A DNA stretch of 64,000 bases from Climacium dendroides. Lineage: Eukaryota; Streptophyta; Bryopsida; Hypnales; Climaciaceae. Within the stretch, counting starts at the first letter, position 1, and the number at the start of each line of letters is the position of its first letter. Positions 46,167 to 58,040 of the stretch are shown one piece after another. The notes beneath the pieces were generated by a model. It saw nothing but the letters and a program-made list of their open reading frames with translations. It did no database searches and had not been told where the DNA came from. The position numbers and the translations under genes were made by a program. The stretch lies in contig OX467083.1 of NCBI GenBank assembly GCA_950106755.1, positions 33,351,029-33,415,028 of the forward strand, read 5' to 3'.

Positions 46167-47526
46167 GCAACTAAGATGGTGTCGGTGGCAAGCAGGGTAT
46201 AATTTTCAATTAGGTTTTGTTTACCACGTATTGGTATACAACTACTTGCTATGGTATCTCTCTGAAGAACTGTGATTTGATTAGATCATTAATGACATAC
46301 TATGTGTGGATAGGGAGGGATGAAAAAAAATGCACTTCACAAGTTAAATGGAATTCATGTATTCTCCCGTATGCTAAAGAGGGTATCTAACTCATTGATC
46401 CATTTTGCAAACACAAGCTCTGTTGGCAAAGCTGGTTGTTCGAGGACTATCTCCGGGTAACGAACCCTACAAGAAATTACTACAAAATAAAATTCACAGT
46501 GAAAGGCTACTCAGGGATGCAAAGTAGCATGCTTTGGACAATTGGTTGTTCTTTAGCAAAGGATTAAAAAAGGAGAATCATTCTTCCTTGTTTCAGTCTT
46601 GTATAAAGGCTTTCCTTTCCATTTGCAAAGGGCTGGTACAACAAAAACTAGAGGATTTTAGCGGCATTCTATAGCAACCCCTTTTTGGAAATCCACTAAT
46701 TTTAGAGGATGAATCTACTCCATTGGAACTAAGCCCTGATATAGGCTTACATTTATGGACAAGGGCAGGGTTATCTACAATAGAGGATTTATGGAATGAA
46801 AATCATAATGATTGATTGGACATACGAGCTATTCAAGCTAAGCTACCAAGATAAGAAGCAGTGATTGAAAAGGGAAGATGCAAGAGATTAAAAGCGATTT
46901 CCCACATTTCATGGAACCCAAGGGCATATGCAAGCAAGGGGAATATAGTTTGGTTGAGCGCACCCGAGATTGGCTTTGTTTACTTTCATGACACTACAAA
47001 TATGGAAGAAGAAATCGTGGCTAGATTCAAGATGAATCAATATTCAATATTGCTTACATTCAAAAAAAGAAATCACTCTCTGCCAGATTCAAGTTTAGAA
47101 GCGGTTAGGGTGGTACATTGGAATGCAATTTCCAGGTCCTTTCAAGAATGTAATCCAGATAACATACTAGATAGTCCTAGTTCTGTCTAGGTTTTGGGGG
47201 GAGGGTTTATTCAGAAGTTGTCATGGGATCCAAAAGGTTGGCATTGGTGACAGATTGGGAGGCATTAGGAAGCTCTCTTTTTCGGTTATATGGTTAAAAG
47301 AAGCTATACATTGGGATAAAAGAGCTGAAATTCCTATAGATGTACAGGAGCATAAAAATTAGGGTTATTCAAAGAAAAGCATTAGAAGAATTTTTAAATT
47401 GTTATGGCATAATTCATAACCAAAAAAAAGGCTTTCTTTGTTTGGCAAATATTGAATAGGGGGGTGGTTGCAAGAGAGTAGTTTTTGTAGAGGATTGAGC
47501 AGGTAGACATTGGTTGTTCAAATTGT
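46167..47526 (+). pseudogene. LINE ORF2 C-terminal remnant
   Basis: Broken frames follow the reverse transcriptase, the longest at 46861-47190 (ISHISWNPRAYASKGNIVWL). This is the usual place for the LINE C-terminal region. No CCHC or RNase H signature is clear. It ends where the CACTA element begins. Confidence 0.55.
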
Positions 47527-47799
47527 CACTACAACAAAAGCAGTGTTTTATGACTGCAGTGAGTCGTAAAATCAAAAAATATGACTCATGCAGAAATCAC
47601 TGTAGATGACTCGAGATATGACTGACTCCAGTCGTTTGAAAGTAGTCACTTCAGACATCAGTTATATTGGCAGTCATATAAGTTGAAGGGTATAAATACC
47701 CATATTTAGCCATAGTATGCCAACATGGCGTATACTTTGACTCTCCTAGGGGGGTCTTGACTTTTTGTTGAGTTGCCTGGGTAAACAAAAAAATCCTAC

Positions 47800-48170
47800 G
47801 TGGAATATGACTGCGGCGAGTAATATTTTTTGATGACATGGAATATGACTGTAGTGAGTCATATTTTGCAGTGATGTGAAATATAACTATAGTGAGTCAT
47901 ATTTTTTGATAACATGGAATATGACTGCGGCAAGTCATATTTTACAGTAATGTGAAATATGACTGTAGTGAGTCATATTTTACAGTGATGTAGAATATGA
48001 CTATAGTGAGTCATATTTGGTAGTGATGTGGAATATGACTATGGTGAGTCATATTTTGCAATAACACGAAATATGACTTTTCCCAATCAAATTTTCGAAT
48101 GATGTGTAAAACAATTCTTTTCAGTCATATTTTTTGATGATTTGTAAAACGACTATGTGTAGTCATACAT
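47800..48170. repeat. Tandem array of about 41-bp palindromic units in the CACTA element
   Basis: About nine degenerate units of the form GAATATGACTgyaGTGAGTCATATTTT followed by gcAGTGATGT. Each unit contains the inverted pair ATATGACT/AGTCATAT and can form a hairpin. Shorter ATATGACT copies recur near the right end (49450-49660). Subterminal arrays like this bind transposase in En/Spm-type elements. Confidence 0.85.
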
Positions 48171-48740
48171 CAACATAATTTAGTAATTAAGTAAGAGAAT
48201 CCATTTAATTAAAAATGAATACATATGATTTCTTAAATGGGCAAAAATTAATCACATTAGAAAGTCAAATACAAGAAAAAATGTGATTTTTTTCAATAAC
48301 ATTTATTAGTTACTAACACAAAATATATCACAATGGCTCTTTATACATGTATATTTCCACATACTTGCAGAACCTATATTCCAACAAAAATGTAAAGATG
48401 TTACCTCTTTTGTATTACAAATAGCCTTCAATAACTTCATTTCAATCTCCAATGCCTACATGTATAAACAAGAAGGTTAGTTTTCAATAAATGAACAATA
48501 TAATTCAAACTTTAAAGATTTAAAGTACTACAAAATATGTAAACATGTTTAAGATAAAAAAAAATTATAATCATTATATATTCAAAAATTATAAATAACA
48601 AAAAAAAATAACAATAATGATAGAGAGACTAAGAAGCAAAAAGTAGCAAAAAAGAAGCAAAAATTAAGTGACATTATGATTGCAAAATATGATTGCAAAA
48701 TATAACTGCAAAATATGATTGCAAAATATAACTGCAAAAT

Positions 48741-49220
48741 ATGACTAATAGGCAAGAAAAAGAAAAACCTAAGATGGAAGAAGAAACAAAAGTTAAAAGA
48801 CAAGAAAAAGCAAAATCTAACATGGAAGAAGAAGCAAAAGTTAGGAGGCAAGAAGAAAGAAAATCTAAGAAGGAAAAAGGAGCAAAACTTAAAAAGGAAG
48901 AAGAAGCAAAATTTAAGAAAGAAGAAGAGAAATCTAAGGAGGAAGAAGCAAAACCTAAAGATCAAAATTTAAGAAGCAAGAAGAAGAAAAACTTAAGAAG
49001 GAAAATGAAATAAAAGTTGAAAGGCAAGAAGAAGCAAATCCTAAGAAAAAAGAAGAAGCAAAAGCCAAATAGGAAGAAGAAACAAAACCTAAGAAGTAAG
49101 AAGAAGAAAAACCTAAAAAATAAAACCTAAGAAGCAACAAAAAACAAAACTTAAGAAGCAACAAAAACAAAAAAGAAGAAACAAAAAAGAAAAAAGAAGG
49201 AGCAAAAAGAGGAGTGGCTA
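48741..49220 (+). repeat. Purine-rich tandem repeat (Lys/Glu frame)
   Basis: Degenerate units of GAAGAAGCAAAA(G/C)TTA and AAGA.GGAAGAAGAA read as a 90-codon Lys/Glu-rich frame at 48741-49013, then lose frame. The frame has no start context and contains only repeat-driven KEEE/AK units, so I treat it as a simple repeat in the CACTA element and not as a gene. Confidence 0.7.
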
Positions 49221-49714
49221 CAAGAAGTGGTGGCTAGGATTTTAAAACCCTAATTTTATGGCGGCAAGGGTTTCAAAACCCTATTTTATGGTGGCTAGGG
49301 TTTCAAAATCCTAAATAAGTGGCAACTACAAAAAAGTGATTTAAAAAAAATATAACTACAAAAAAAATCCTACATGGAAAAATATGACTAGGTACTTTCT
49401 AAATATATTCCCTACTCAAATTGTTTTTGGGCTGCCCTAAAAAAAATCTTGCTATCATGGAGATGTGATTGCAAAATATGACTAGAAAATATGACTGGGC
49501 GTTCCCTAAATATGTTTCCTACCGTTCTCTATGAAGTATTTTGGTGTTCCTAATGGCCATATACTATACGGCCATGATGTATAAGGCTAAAATATGACTT
49601 GCAGTCATATTTGTAGTCATATTTTTATTAACCTTCAAAAATATGACTACAAGTAGTCGCCAGTCATCCTTAGTCATAATTCTGCAATCATAAAATACTG
49701 CCATTGTTGTAGTG

Positions 49715-51300
49715 AAAACAATGAAAAAAGTTGAATAAAAGACGGCAATCACGGCATACTCTGAAAATTTGTATTAGTCCCTAATGAGTCTACAAATTCC
49801 CTTGGAGTCAAGGAATATGTGAAGTTACATTGAGACCAAATAGATTCCCTATAGAGATGCTTGACACTATTCAAATCCCTAGAATCCTCATCCTTTGGTA
49901 ATTCAACATAATTGTTATACTCATCATTTTCATTATTATAAAACTCATACATTGCACTTAGAAAATCTAATTCCACAAAACCAAAGCGCTGCTACAAAAC
50001 TTCTTCAATATTCCTAGAGATAAAAAAACTAAGTATGACCCTCCCTGGGTCCTCTATTGCCTTGTAAAAGTTCTATAGCAGAGAATACATGTTCTTTGTC
50101 ATAGTTGTAGGCATCTTCATAATTGGGAGGACTTGAGGTGGTCGTTGGGCTCTAGAACTCCTCCACCCATTTGGAAGATGAAGGTATGACGTCAACACTA
50201 GGCTCCACAACTACCAGCGCTAAGCTTGGTGATTCAAACTGTCTTCTCCCACCGGCACCGTTGGTACCCAGGTCTCTGTCGTCTCCGACTCCTTTTGCCA
50301 ATCTAATCGCAGCGACCCACACTGCTCCTTTTTCCCACTTTAGGTCTTCTTTGTCTTCTCTGCCTCTGCTTGGATGTGGTAGTCGACGCTGCTTTTTTCC
50401 AACTTCGTTGTGGGCACTGGAGTACAAGCACTACGACGTGTAAAGCAACTCAAGTGGCCATGCGCTGTTGTCCAAAATGTGCATTTCATCATCACTCTTA
50501 TCCATATCGATGTCAACGAAGTACTTGTCACAACTACTATTACAACCACAACTTCGTTTTCTTGAGAGAGCATGTAATCTTCATTCGGTTCACCGATTAC
50601 CATATCTTCATGTTCTTGTATGCTTTAATGTACGTCCTCTACTATATTAGTGTGTATTGCTTGTGGAACCACTTCTTCTGAGTTCCGACTTGCCAAAGAG
50701 TTGTGTATGCCGTTGGGATACATATTCACTGAGGCAATTTGTAGCAAGTTTAAGTTCTTGTATGTTTGATTCCAATGTGTTGGGTCTCTTCACTACTTCA
50801 CTACTGTCATCGTCATTGTCGATGTTGCTTGGACTTTGGGAGAGATCAGTCGATGCATGAAGAGCTGTTGCTTAACTGTTTAACAACCGTTGACTTTGAC
50901 AACGAGGAACGTCATCTTTTGCGAGCTGAGACAAGTTCACATGCAGAGATTAGCATCTTCATTATATTTTTATGTTTTGAAAATTGTAAATTCATTTTTT
51001 TTAATTCAACAATAAAAGTTTACAAAAATCATTATGATTTGCATTGTTGACCATAAAACTTTATTACTACTTTGAGGGTAGTTTAGTCCCCCTTGAAACC
51101 AAATAGCACCTTCAAGTTTCATTTGAAGAAATGTAACAACTAATCCTACATTGTAATTTGGTTGTGGTTTAGAGTTTTTTGGAATCAAAGAGTATCGTTA
51201 AGGTTCATTGAAAAATGAAACAATGAGTTTCATAGTGGTTTGTTAGTTTCTTTTTGTGCTTTTAAAACCTTTCATTTAAGAACATTGATTTCATAGACCA
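49715..51300. other. Unclassified region with a balanced-composition patch
   Basis: The patch at 50150-50900 has balanced composition and a minus-strand frame (50427-50152) with RREDKEDLKWEKGAVWVAAI-like sequence. A second minus-strand frame lies at 49976-49749 (ELDFLSAMYEFYNNENDEY...). These could be pieces of a transposon-encoded or host protein, but I recognise neither and see no splice model. Confidence 0.3.
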
Positions 51301-51304
51301 AATT

Positions 51305-51600
51305 TTGACCCTTCCTTGGTGGAATCCAAGGAAGGCTCCTCGGATTCCAAGGAGCCTCTCCTTGGTACCAAAAGGCTCTTTCAAAAGAAAACTTTGGAAC
51401 CCAAGGAAGGCTCCTCAAAATCCAAAGAAGGCTCCTCGGATTCCGAGGAGCCCTTCCTAGTGCCAAAGGACTCTTGCAAGGAAGGCTCCTTAGAATCCAA
51501 GGAAGGCTTTTTAGACGAGGAGCTTTTCTTTGGTGCCAAACGGCTCTTGCAAGGAAGGCTTCTTGGAACCCAAAGATGGTTGTTTTCAAGAATTTGAAGA
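51305..51600 (+). repeat. Minisatellite with self-complementary units
   Basis: About three and a half degenerate units of 70-95 bp built from GAATCCAAGGAAGGCTCCT, GGATTCCAAGGAGCC, CTTGGT(A/G)CCAAA and GGCTCTTGCAAG. GGCTCCT and AGGAGCC within each unit are complementary. A 93-codon plus-strand frame reads the units as KEGSSDSKEP-type repeats. No protein family is recognised. Confidence 0.75.
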
Positions 51601-53129
51601 TAAGAACAATGATCCTTACTCTTTATTATTGTCTCCCTATAAGCCTCTTTGGAATAGAGGAGGCTCTTAGGGATCCCTTGTGAATATGGTATCTAAGATG
51701 ATTATTATCTTTCTAAGAGCCTTCTCAAAATCAAAAAGGCTCTTAGAACCCTACACAAGGTTGATATGTGTACATTACAATGCAAACAATTTACATCACT
51801 TTGCATTTATAAGATAAATATGCCTTATTCATCTCTAAATTAGATGCTTTGTGATTCAATTGACTTCATTTAATATGAAAAATTTAGGGCTGAATTTTTT
51901 TCATCCACCAACTTTTGTCTACATTCATAGAACATGCAAGACATTCCAAGACATCTAATGTGACTCATTGTCATTGTAATTGATTACTTCTACATTTCAT
52001 TGATTTGAAGTTCAGTAGTATAAAAAAATCATTATTGGAAATAATTATGGTATTTGGCATATGTACTCCACTATGGGAGCATGTTTTCATTTTGTGAAGG
52101 AAAGAAACCTAGTCATTTTAGTGAATAGATGAAAGATCAGAAGACAAGCTTAAAAAAACATACCATTTTCCCTTCAAAAACTATAGAAGTCTCACCATGG
52201 CATTTGGTCCCAACCTTTTCTATAGTATAAGTCTGATCTAGCTACACCTTAGTCTTGATGAATGTATAAATCTCACTATGAAATTCTCTTCTTTGACACT
52301 AATATAGAATGTGCGTAGCTTGACAATAAAAATGGTGATGGAATGTGGCTGATGTTGGATCACGGGGCTACTAACGAGTTCCTTTCCTTACAGGTAGTGA
52401 TTGCAAATGACTAACATCAAGCAAAGCAATATATTTTTATACCTGCATATAGGAAGCACTCTCTCTTTTTAGTAGTAAGTGATACAACTTCTCTTCATGA
52501 GACAAATGTAATGAAAGTGCACTATTTCCTCTTACAACAGGGAATCGAAAGGAGAAGTCAACAATTGCATAGCACTCACCTCACGACTCTCACTAGCATA
52601 CTCCACAACAGCATCTACATTGGAACCTTCTTCTTCCACCTGTACTGTAAGAGACGTGACATTGGAATTCGACACAGTGATAGTAAGGGAAGTGTACACA
52701 TCTGTATCCTTCAAGGCATCCATGGCTACATGTGTATTCTGTGTTTGCTGCTTTTTAAGCTATGTGTTTCAAAAAATGTTGAGTAGGGTTATGAGGTATT
52801 TTAAGTATTGTGAAGAAGTAGGGAGCATAAGTGGTGGTGCAATGTGAGAACATATTGTGGGAATGAAAGGTAACATTGATTAGCTTGGTTCATTGTATGT
52901 TCATGTATGACGTCTCTTTACACCAAATTTTCATTATATAGCATTTTTGGAATTGAAAAAGAAGTATATTGTATGTTTTTAGTTGTCATTAGATTTTTCT
53001 CAAAACAAATGGAATTTTTTGAATTTTTGATTCATTGGTGATGTAGTAGAATATTGGAATGTCAATGGATTTTCACTAATTTATACTATAATAAGTTTCC
53101 TTCAATTATAAGAAATCACATTTTCAAAA
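51601..53129. other. Intergenic DNA, nothing recognised
   Basis: AT-rich with a mildly balanced patch around 52510-52740. No supported gene. Confidence 0.5.
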
Positions 53130-53920
53130 TTATTTGTAAAGTTGCAATTACTTTTTTATTTTGAATTATTTTTTGAGTCAGAATGATTTTTTTACTTAGA
53201 TTTTTTTTAGTTACAATTGCTTTCTAACTTACATTTATTTTACAAGTTAGAATTATTTTTTGACTTAGATATTTTGTTTAGTTAAAGTCTTTTTTGACTT
53301 ACAATTATTTTTTGAGTTAGAATGATTTTTTGACTTAGAATTACTTTTTGACTTCCACTTTTTTTTTTGAGTCACAATTCTTTTTTCACTGGGAATTTTT
53401 TTGGTTGTATTGTCATTTGATTTATAATTTGTTTTTGAATTAGAATTACTTTTGGACTCAGAATTTCTTTTTAAATTAGAATTTTTATTTTAGTCAACAT
53501 TATTTTTTGAGTTATAATTGTTTATTGACTTAGAAATATTTTTTGAGTTATAATAATTTCTTGAGTTAGAATTATTTTTTGAGTTTCAATTAATTTTTGA
53601 GTTAGAATTTTCTTTTGAGTTGCAATTATTTTTTGAATTACAATTAATTTTTGAGTTAGAATTTTCTTTTGAGTAGGAGTTTGTTTTTGGATTCAAATTA
53701 ATTTTCCAATAAAAATTCATTTTCAAATTATAATTAATTTTTGAGTTAGATTTAATTTTAGAGTTTAAATTGGTTTTTCAATTTGATTTAATTTTAGAGT
53801 TTAATTAATATTTCAATTAGAATTTTTTTAGTTAGAATAAATTTTTGAATTTCAATTGATTTTTCAATTCGAATTAATTTTAGAATTTGAATTTATTTTT
53901 GAGTTTTGAACCTTTCACAT
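53130..53920 (+). repeat. AT-rich degenerate array of TTTTTTGAGTTAGAATTA units
   Basis: Roughly thirty or more units of about 20-22 bp of the form TTTTTGA(G/C)TTA(G/C)AATTA run head to tail for about 790 bp with heavy divergence. It is a local satellite with no coding capacity. Confidence 0.85.
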
Positions 53921-54189
53921 AGTAAAAATTCTATGAATATGCTATTTTTTTTTCAACAAAAGCAAATCATTTGAAATGTAGAAACGACTATGCATAAGCT
54001 ATCTAGTGCCTCAATTGCCTTCCACAACGAACTATTGCCCCTACCATTTACAAGTCTAGCAATCATTGTAAGTGACAGTAAAATAGCTTGTCAAAGGTCT
54101 CCCATGTTCAACCCAACCCACTATTACGATTTTAAGCTGCCCAGTACCTTGCCCTTGTACTCATGGGCTAATTCCAAAAATTTTCACTG

Positions 54190-54424
54190 TAGTGTAATCA
54201 TTTTTGTCCGTCCTACCCATTTACAAAAAAAACAAAAAAAACATATTACATCATAACTTTTCACCAACACATCCAAATGTAAAATTTTTTGATGCTCATG
54301 AAGCATATTCTTTGTCCACAATTTCTATTAAAGTTTGGGCTTCAAACATACAAATCTCCGACCATATGTACCTGCCCAAAAATCTATACAGCCAAAAAAC
54401 GTTGTCTAGTCCTTTGGAGGTTAA
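54190..54424 (-). mobile_element. Family A2 MITE, partial, reverse orientation
   Basis: The right side (CAGCCAAAAAACGTTGTCTA, GTCCTTTGGAGGTTAA) is the reverse complement of the A2 left end seen at 22102 and matches the orientation of the copy at 16445. Its terminal TTAA (54421-54424) is shared with the next element. The other end is not recognisable. Confidence 0.65.
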
Positions 54425-54698
54425 GGTAGGTACACCCGAAACCGCCACTTTTTGCTACTAAGCCTATTTTCTATTATTAAACTAGTCAAATTTTTATATA
54501 TTCTTGTTGGCAAGTGAAAGGAGGTTCCAACGTACTAAAAAATGTGGCATTTGGATATTATATGCAAAAGTTACTAAGGAACAAAGTTTGGTTCTGAAAG
54601 CATTTCTTCCACATAGGTATAAAATTGATTTTGGAGATGTACCTATAGTGTAGATGGCGGTTTAAGGTCAGTGGCACATTTGGGTGTACCTACCTTAA
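54421..54698. mobile_element. 278-bp TTAA-bounded MITE family C
   Basis: TTAAGGTAGGTACACCC and GGGTGTACCTACCTTAA form a perfect 17-bp terminal inverted repeat, with further inner complementarity (ACCGCCA and TGGCGGT). The left TTAA is the terminal TTAA of the neighbouring A2 MITE, so this element appears to have inserted there. It is non-coding. Confidence 0.85.
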
Positions 54699-55115
54699 GG
54701 GCTGGTTTGCCTTTTTTTATAGGTTTTTGTAAACAAAAGTATTTTTAGATCATTTTTCACAAAAAGAAAAATGGACATGGAATGCAACACAAGTGGTTTT
54801 GTATTTTTTTGAGCATTTTGAATTACTTATAAATTTATAAAGATTAGGAACATAGGCACCTATTTGTGATTGTAGGTCTCCCAAAATCTATCCACTTGCA
54901 ACTTGTAAAGAGATGTGCAAATTCAAAGACTTTAATTGGCTCTTGCAATAGAAAAATAATTTTTCCTAGATGCATTCAATTGCTAAAGTGGTCTATTCAA
55001 GGAACACCTCATCTCCATTCTGTCCCTAAAGCTAAGGTCCATTTGAAGGAGATGGTCCATTTTACAGCACACTACCATATATCAAAAACTTTTAGGTTAA
55101 CTTTGGCTATTGTCC
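54699..55115. other. AT-rich spacer between MITEs
   Basis: Nothing recognised; a 96-codon plus-strand frame (54866-55156) overlaps the next MITE and resembles nothing known. Confidence 0.5.
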
Positions 55116-55875
55116 TTAATCCCCAAAGGACCAAGCTACATTTTGTGGCAACATAGCGATTTTGGACAGCTCACTACAAATGTAATCTTTATTTATTTTT
55201 TCTTTGAAAATTGTATAATATGTAGTTTTTTGGAGGACTCAGACAACTCATGCAAATTTTGAAATTGATTTTTTTAGATTTTCTGTATGTGTAGAAAGCT
55301 TTGAATCATTCTATTTTGATTAATGAGTCAAAAGTTATGAAGAGTTTTAGTTTGTAGATAATTATGGAATCTTTACTCTATAATAAACTTTGAAGTTCTT
55401 TATTTTAATTCAATTTTTTTATATTTAAAAAAATCATAGGATACAGATTATTTATGACAACATTACAATCATTGGAATTGGTATTCTTTCTATTTACTAT
55501 TTTTTTCCTATATGTTGTACAATTCCAAATGATTTGAAATTTTTCAAGCATGTAGCCAACTTGCATTAAAGAACAAATCCAAAGAAGTACCAACAACATG
55601 GACAATTTTTCAAACAATGTGACCTTGTGAAGTGCAACTACTTGATTTTATGCAAGGGCCAAAAAAAGTTTTGTCACTACAAACACTAATATCTTCCAAT
55701 CTACATGGTGGAAATTCCTTAAGAAAATTCTTCATCTTCTCAAACCAACATACTACAAGATCCTACAGTTACTTGTGTCCAAATTTATTTTTTCTCTAAA
55801 ATTTGGCACATGTACTAGAAATGGTAGTTTGGAGCATTTTTGATGAAATCATAGTCAAAAACCTTCAAAGGTTAA
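55116..55875 (+). mobile_element. TTAA-bounded MITE family A2
   Basis: It starts TTAATCCCCAAAGGACCAAG and ends AAAAACCTTCAAAGGTTAA, with TTAA on each side (760 bp). The interior matches the copy at 22102 (CATTCTATTTTGATTAATGAG; AATCTTTACTCTATAATAAA; AATTCCAAATGAT). Confidence 0.85.
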
Positions 55876-56142
55876 AATATACTAGTAATTTGTCTATTTT
55901 GACTAAAAAACACAAAAAATCTCTACAACATATACTTTGCATCTTTGGATTATAGACAACTAGCAAAAATTTATGCATAAAAAAGCGTTGAATGGGCTTA
56001 TTATCAATCTTTGCATAACATTATCAACTAACCTAAAACATTCTCCTTTGGAGATTAGAATAATCCCTCTTTGGATCCCTATGATTCTGCAAAGAGTCAT
56101 CGGCTAGCTGCAAAGTTGCAATGTCAAAGGCTCCCACTTTTG

Positions 56143-57393
56143 CACTAGTAGAAAAAGGGTATAATGACTTTGTCCAAAATGACTATACAAAGGAAACATC
56201 CAAAACCATCAATATAAGCAATTCACCATAATTGGAGGCACATTTTTCTAAAACTAATATTTTGTAATATTAGCAATTGAAAATCATAAATAATAAAATA
56301 AAATAAAAGATTTTTGGATATGGCATGTGATTTCTATTCATTTTCAAAGTGGTAGCTTCCTAAACCATTGAAATCCTCATATAGGTAGATCTTAAACTAA
56401 ATTCTCTAAAGTTTAGGAGTTAAAGAATCAAAGTTAACCTTCAAATTTCGATGAGGACATTTGGCATACAATGGAGGACAATGAATCCTTCCAATAGAAA
56501 AAAAAAGTGCAACTATTCATCTTCAAAATTTTGTTGTGAAAATGGGAGGTCTTCTATAGTAGTTTGACTTCTAATGAGTGCTTTTACAATTTTGTAAACA
56601 ATTGATTTCCACAATCACCAATCCGTCCTTTAACCCTAGAGCGCTCTAACGTCCAATTTCTAGATGATATACATATTCAAAATTAGACTTCTTTCTCATT
56701 ACAACTTGGATGAAAGTCATCCTAATTTTTAGAGATACTTTATGAAGTTGTGGTCCTATCCAAGGGTTGGATTTGGTGTTACTAGAGCATATATTTTTCT
56801 AAAATTACAAATGTGAAAGTATGTGAAGTGGTTGACTTGTGTTGACTCTAGTTCAAACTTGGAATTGCAAAAATGAGGTCATAGACTCAAAGAACAAAAA
56901 AATTCCCAAAAAATTCCATGTCAAGAGGACCTCTTTTCAAATCCTTTCCAACAAAATTTACCTAAAAAATGGTAATTTTTTTGCTTGTAATTGAATTTAG
57001 AAGGATTTAGAATTTTTCCTTTCAAAATTTATAGAAAAATATTGGTGATAGCATTGGTGAATCTAACCATATGGATAGAATCTCAAACTAAAACTCTACA
57101 ACTTCTATTTGCATCTCAATTCCAAAATATTCTTCCGAATAGTATTTTATGATGTTTTTTCCGAAACTGTCAATTTCAGAGATGAGTCTGGATGCTTAGA
57201 GGTTAAGGGTTAAATATGGGGACGCATTTAAAAGACACATTAATAGAAGTCTAGGATACACGAACGGGAACAGGGACACTTTTGGATGTTTTTACCTTAG
57301 TAATCATTTTATAGTCATCGTTATCCTTACCTAAAAGGACTACTACAATCATTGTAGACTAGTCATTTACACCCTCGTTTTCTACTCCTCGTG
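56143..57393. mobile_element. CACTA-like non-autonomous element with nested MITE B
   Basis: The left end CACTAGTAGAAAAAGGGTAT, then AATGACT, faces a right end ACCCTCGTTTTCTACTCCTC followed by GTG, preceded by AGTCATTTAC. The ends are complementary apart from a 3-nt insertion near the right tip. A family B MITE (56630-57206) is nested inside. Part of the interior (56490-56630) also resembles 63070-63215, so another relic of the family lies there. No target duplication is evident. Confidence 0.65.
56630..57206 (+). mobile_element. TTAA-bounded MITE family B, nested in a CACTA-like element
   Basis: It begins TTAACCCTAGAGCGCTCTAA and ends GGATGCTTAGAGGTTAA, TTAA on both sides (577 bp). The interior matches the copy at 30774-31335 along its length. 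The insertion interrupts the repeat shared with 63070-63215. Confidence 0.82.
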
Positions 57394-57812
57394 AGAGTAA
57401 TCAATTACACTACAATACTGCTATAACCAAACTGAATAGGGAGTACCAGTCTAAAGCAGCTCTGTCAAGTAATTGGAGAAAATGAATTCTCCAGTAATTT
57501 AATAAGCTAATGAGCAAAAAGTGAGAAAGCCACTGGATAAAGAAAAAATTGTACCAACTTTCAGAGAGTGGGTCATTTTCAATGACGTGTAATCCTAAGT
57601 TACTACTGATGGCATTCCATGATGACAGGGCCATTTATTTCAACTGTAAAAAGAGAAAGTCCCCATCTTCCATGCCTGCAATTGAAGCTGGTCAGTAACT
57701 TAGTAACCAAAAACCACTCCCTATTTCAATTGACAAAACTTGAATTACTCCTAAGTTACTTTGTTTTATAAACTGGCTTCAGTCACTGGGTCTCAATAAT
57801 TATCTGTATTGC
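57394..57812. other. Spacer, nothing recognised
   Basis: A 74-codon minus-strand frame (57410-57634) has no resemblance to known proteins. Confidence 0.5.
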
Positions 57813-58040
57813 TTAACCTCTAAAGTCCCATTGTTCCCTTGGGGGACAAAATAGATTTCGGGCAGGTTTCTACGGTCTCAGTATTAGTCATGATTTTCCA
57901 AATCTTTCTAGTGAAGATAGGAAAACACATTAACTTTTCAAAAATATGATTTTTATTTCAATTGGAGCTTGGGAGCAAAAGTTATGGAACAAAAAGTCCT
58001 TTTTTTGTTTGGCGTGCAGAAAAAAACTTCAAAAAAACTT
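57813..58040 (+). mobile_element. Family A1 MITE, left fragment
   Basis: It begins TTAACCTCTAAAGTCCCATT and follows A1 for about 200 bp (TTTATTTCAATTGGAGCTTGG), then diverges. No right end. Confidence 0.75.

Larger units (their letters stand above)
40536..47526 (+). mobile_element. Plant LINE (L1-like) retrotransposon, broken
   Basis: The region contains, in order on the plus strand, an ORF1 with a zinc knuckle, an apurinic-type endonuclease, a linker with WLKNGDRC, and a reverse transcriptase, all with many stops and frameshifts. It is interrupted in ORF1 by a hAT MITE (41394-42107), and its 3' part abuts a CACTA element at 47527. The exact 5' start and the poly(A) tail are not visible. Confidence 0.9.
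47527..49714. mobile_element. Non-autonomous CACTA (En/Spm-like) element
   Basis: The left terminus CACTACAACAAAAGCAGTG and the right terminus (reverse complement) CACTACAACAATGGCAGTA continue into TTTTATGA-type sequence, giving terminal inverted repeats of about 28 bp with three or four mismatches. CACTA ends define this superfamily. The 3-bp target duplication is not evident (TGT against AAA). The interior (2.19 kb) has no transposase. It has subterminal palindromic tandem repeats (47800-48170), an A/G-rich repeat region (48740-49220) and repeated AGGGTTTCAAAACCCT palindromes (49235-49310). Confidence 0.9.

Noticed and set aside
48741..49013. Lys/Glu-rich 90-codon protein
   Set aside because: It is a purine tandem repeat inside a CACTA element that loses frame and has no start context.
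49715..50950. PIF/Harbinger-type protein pair
   Set aside because: The minus-strand frames are vaguely transposon-protein-like, but no DDE or Myb motif can be identified.
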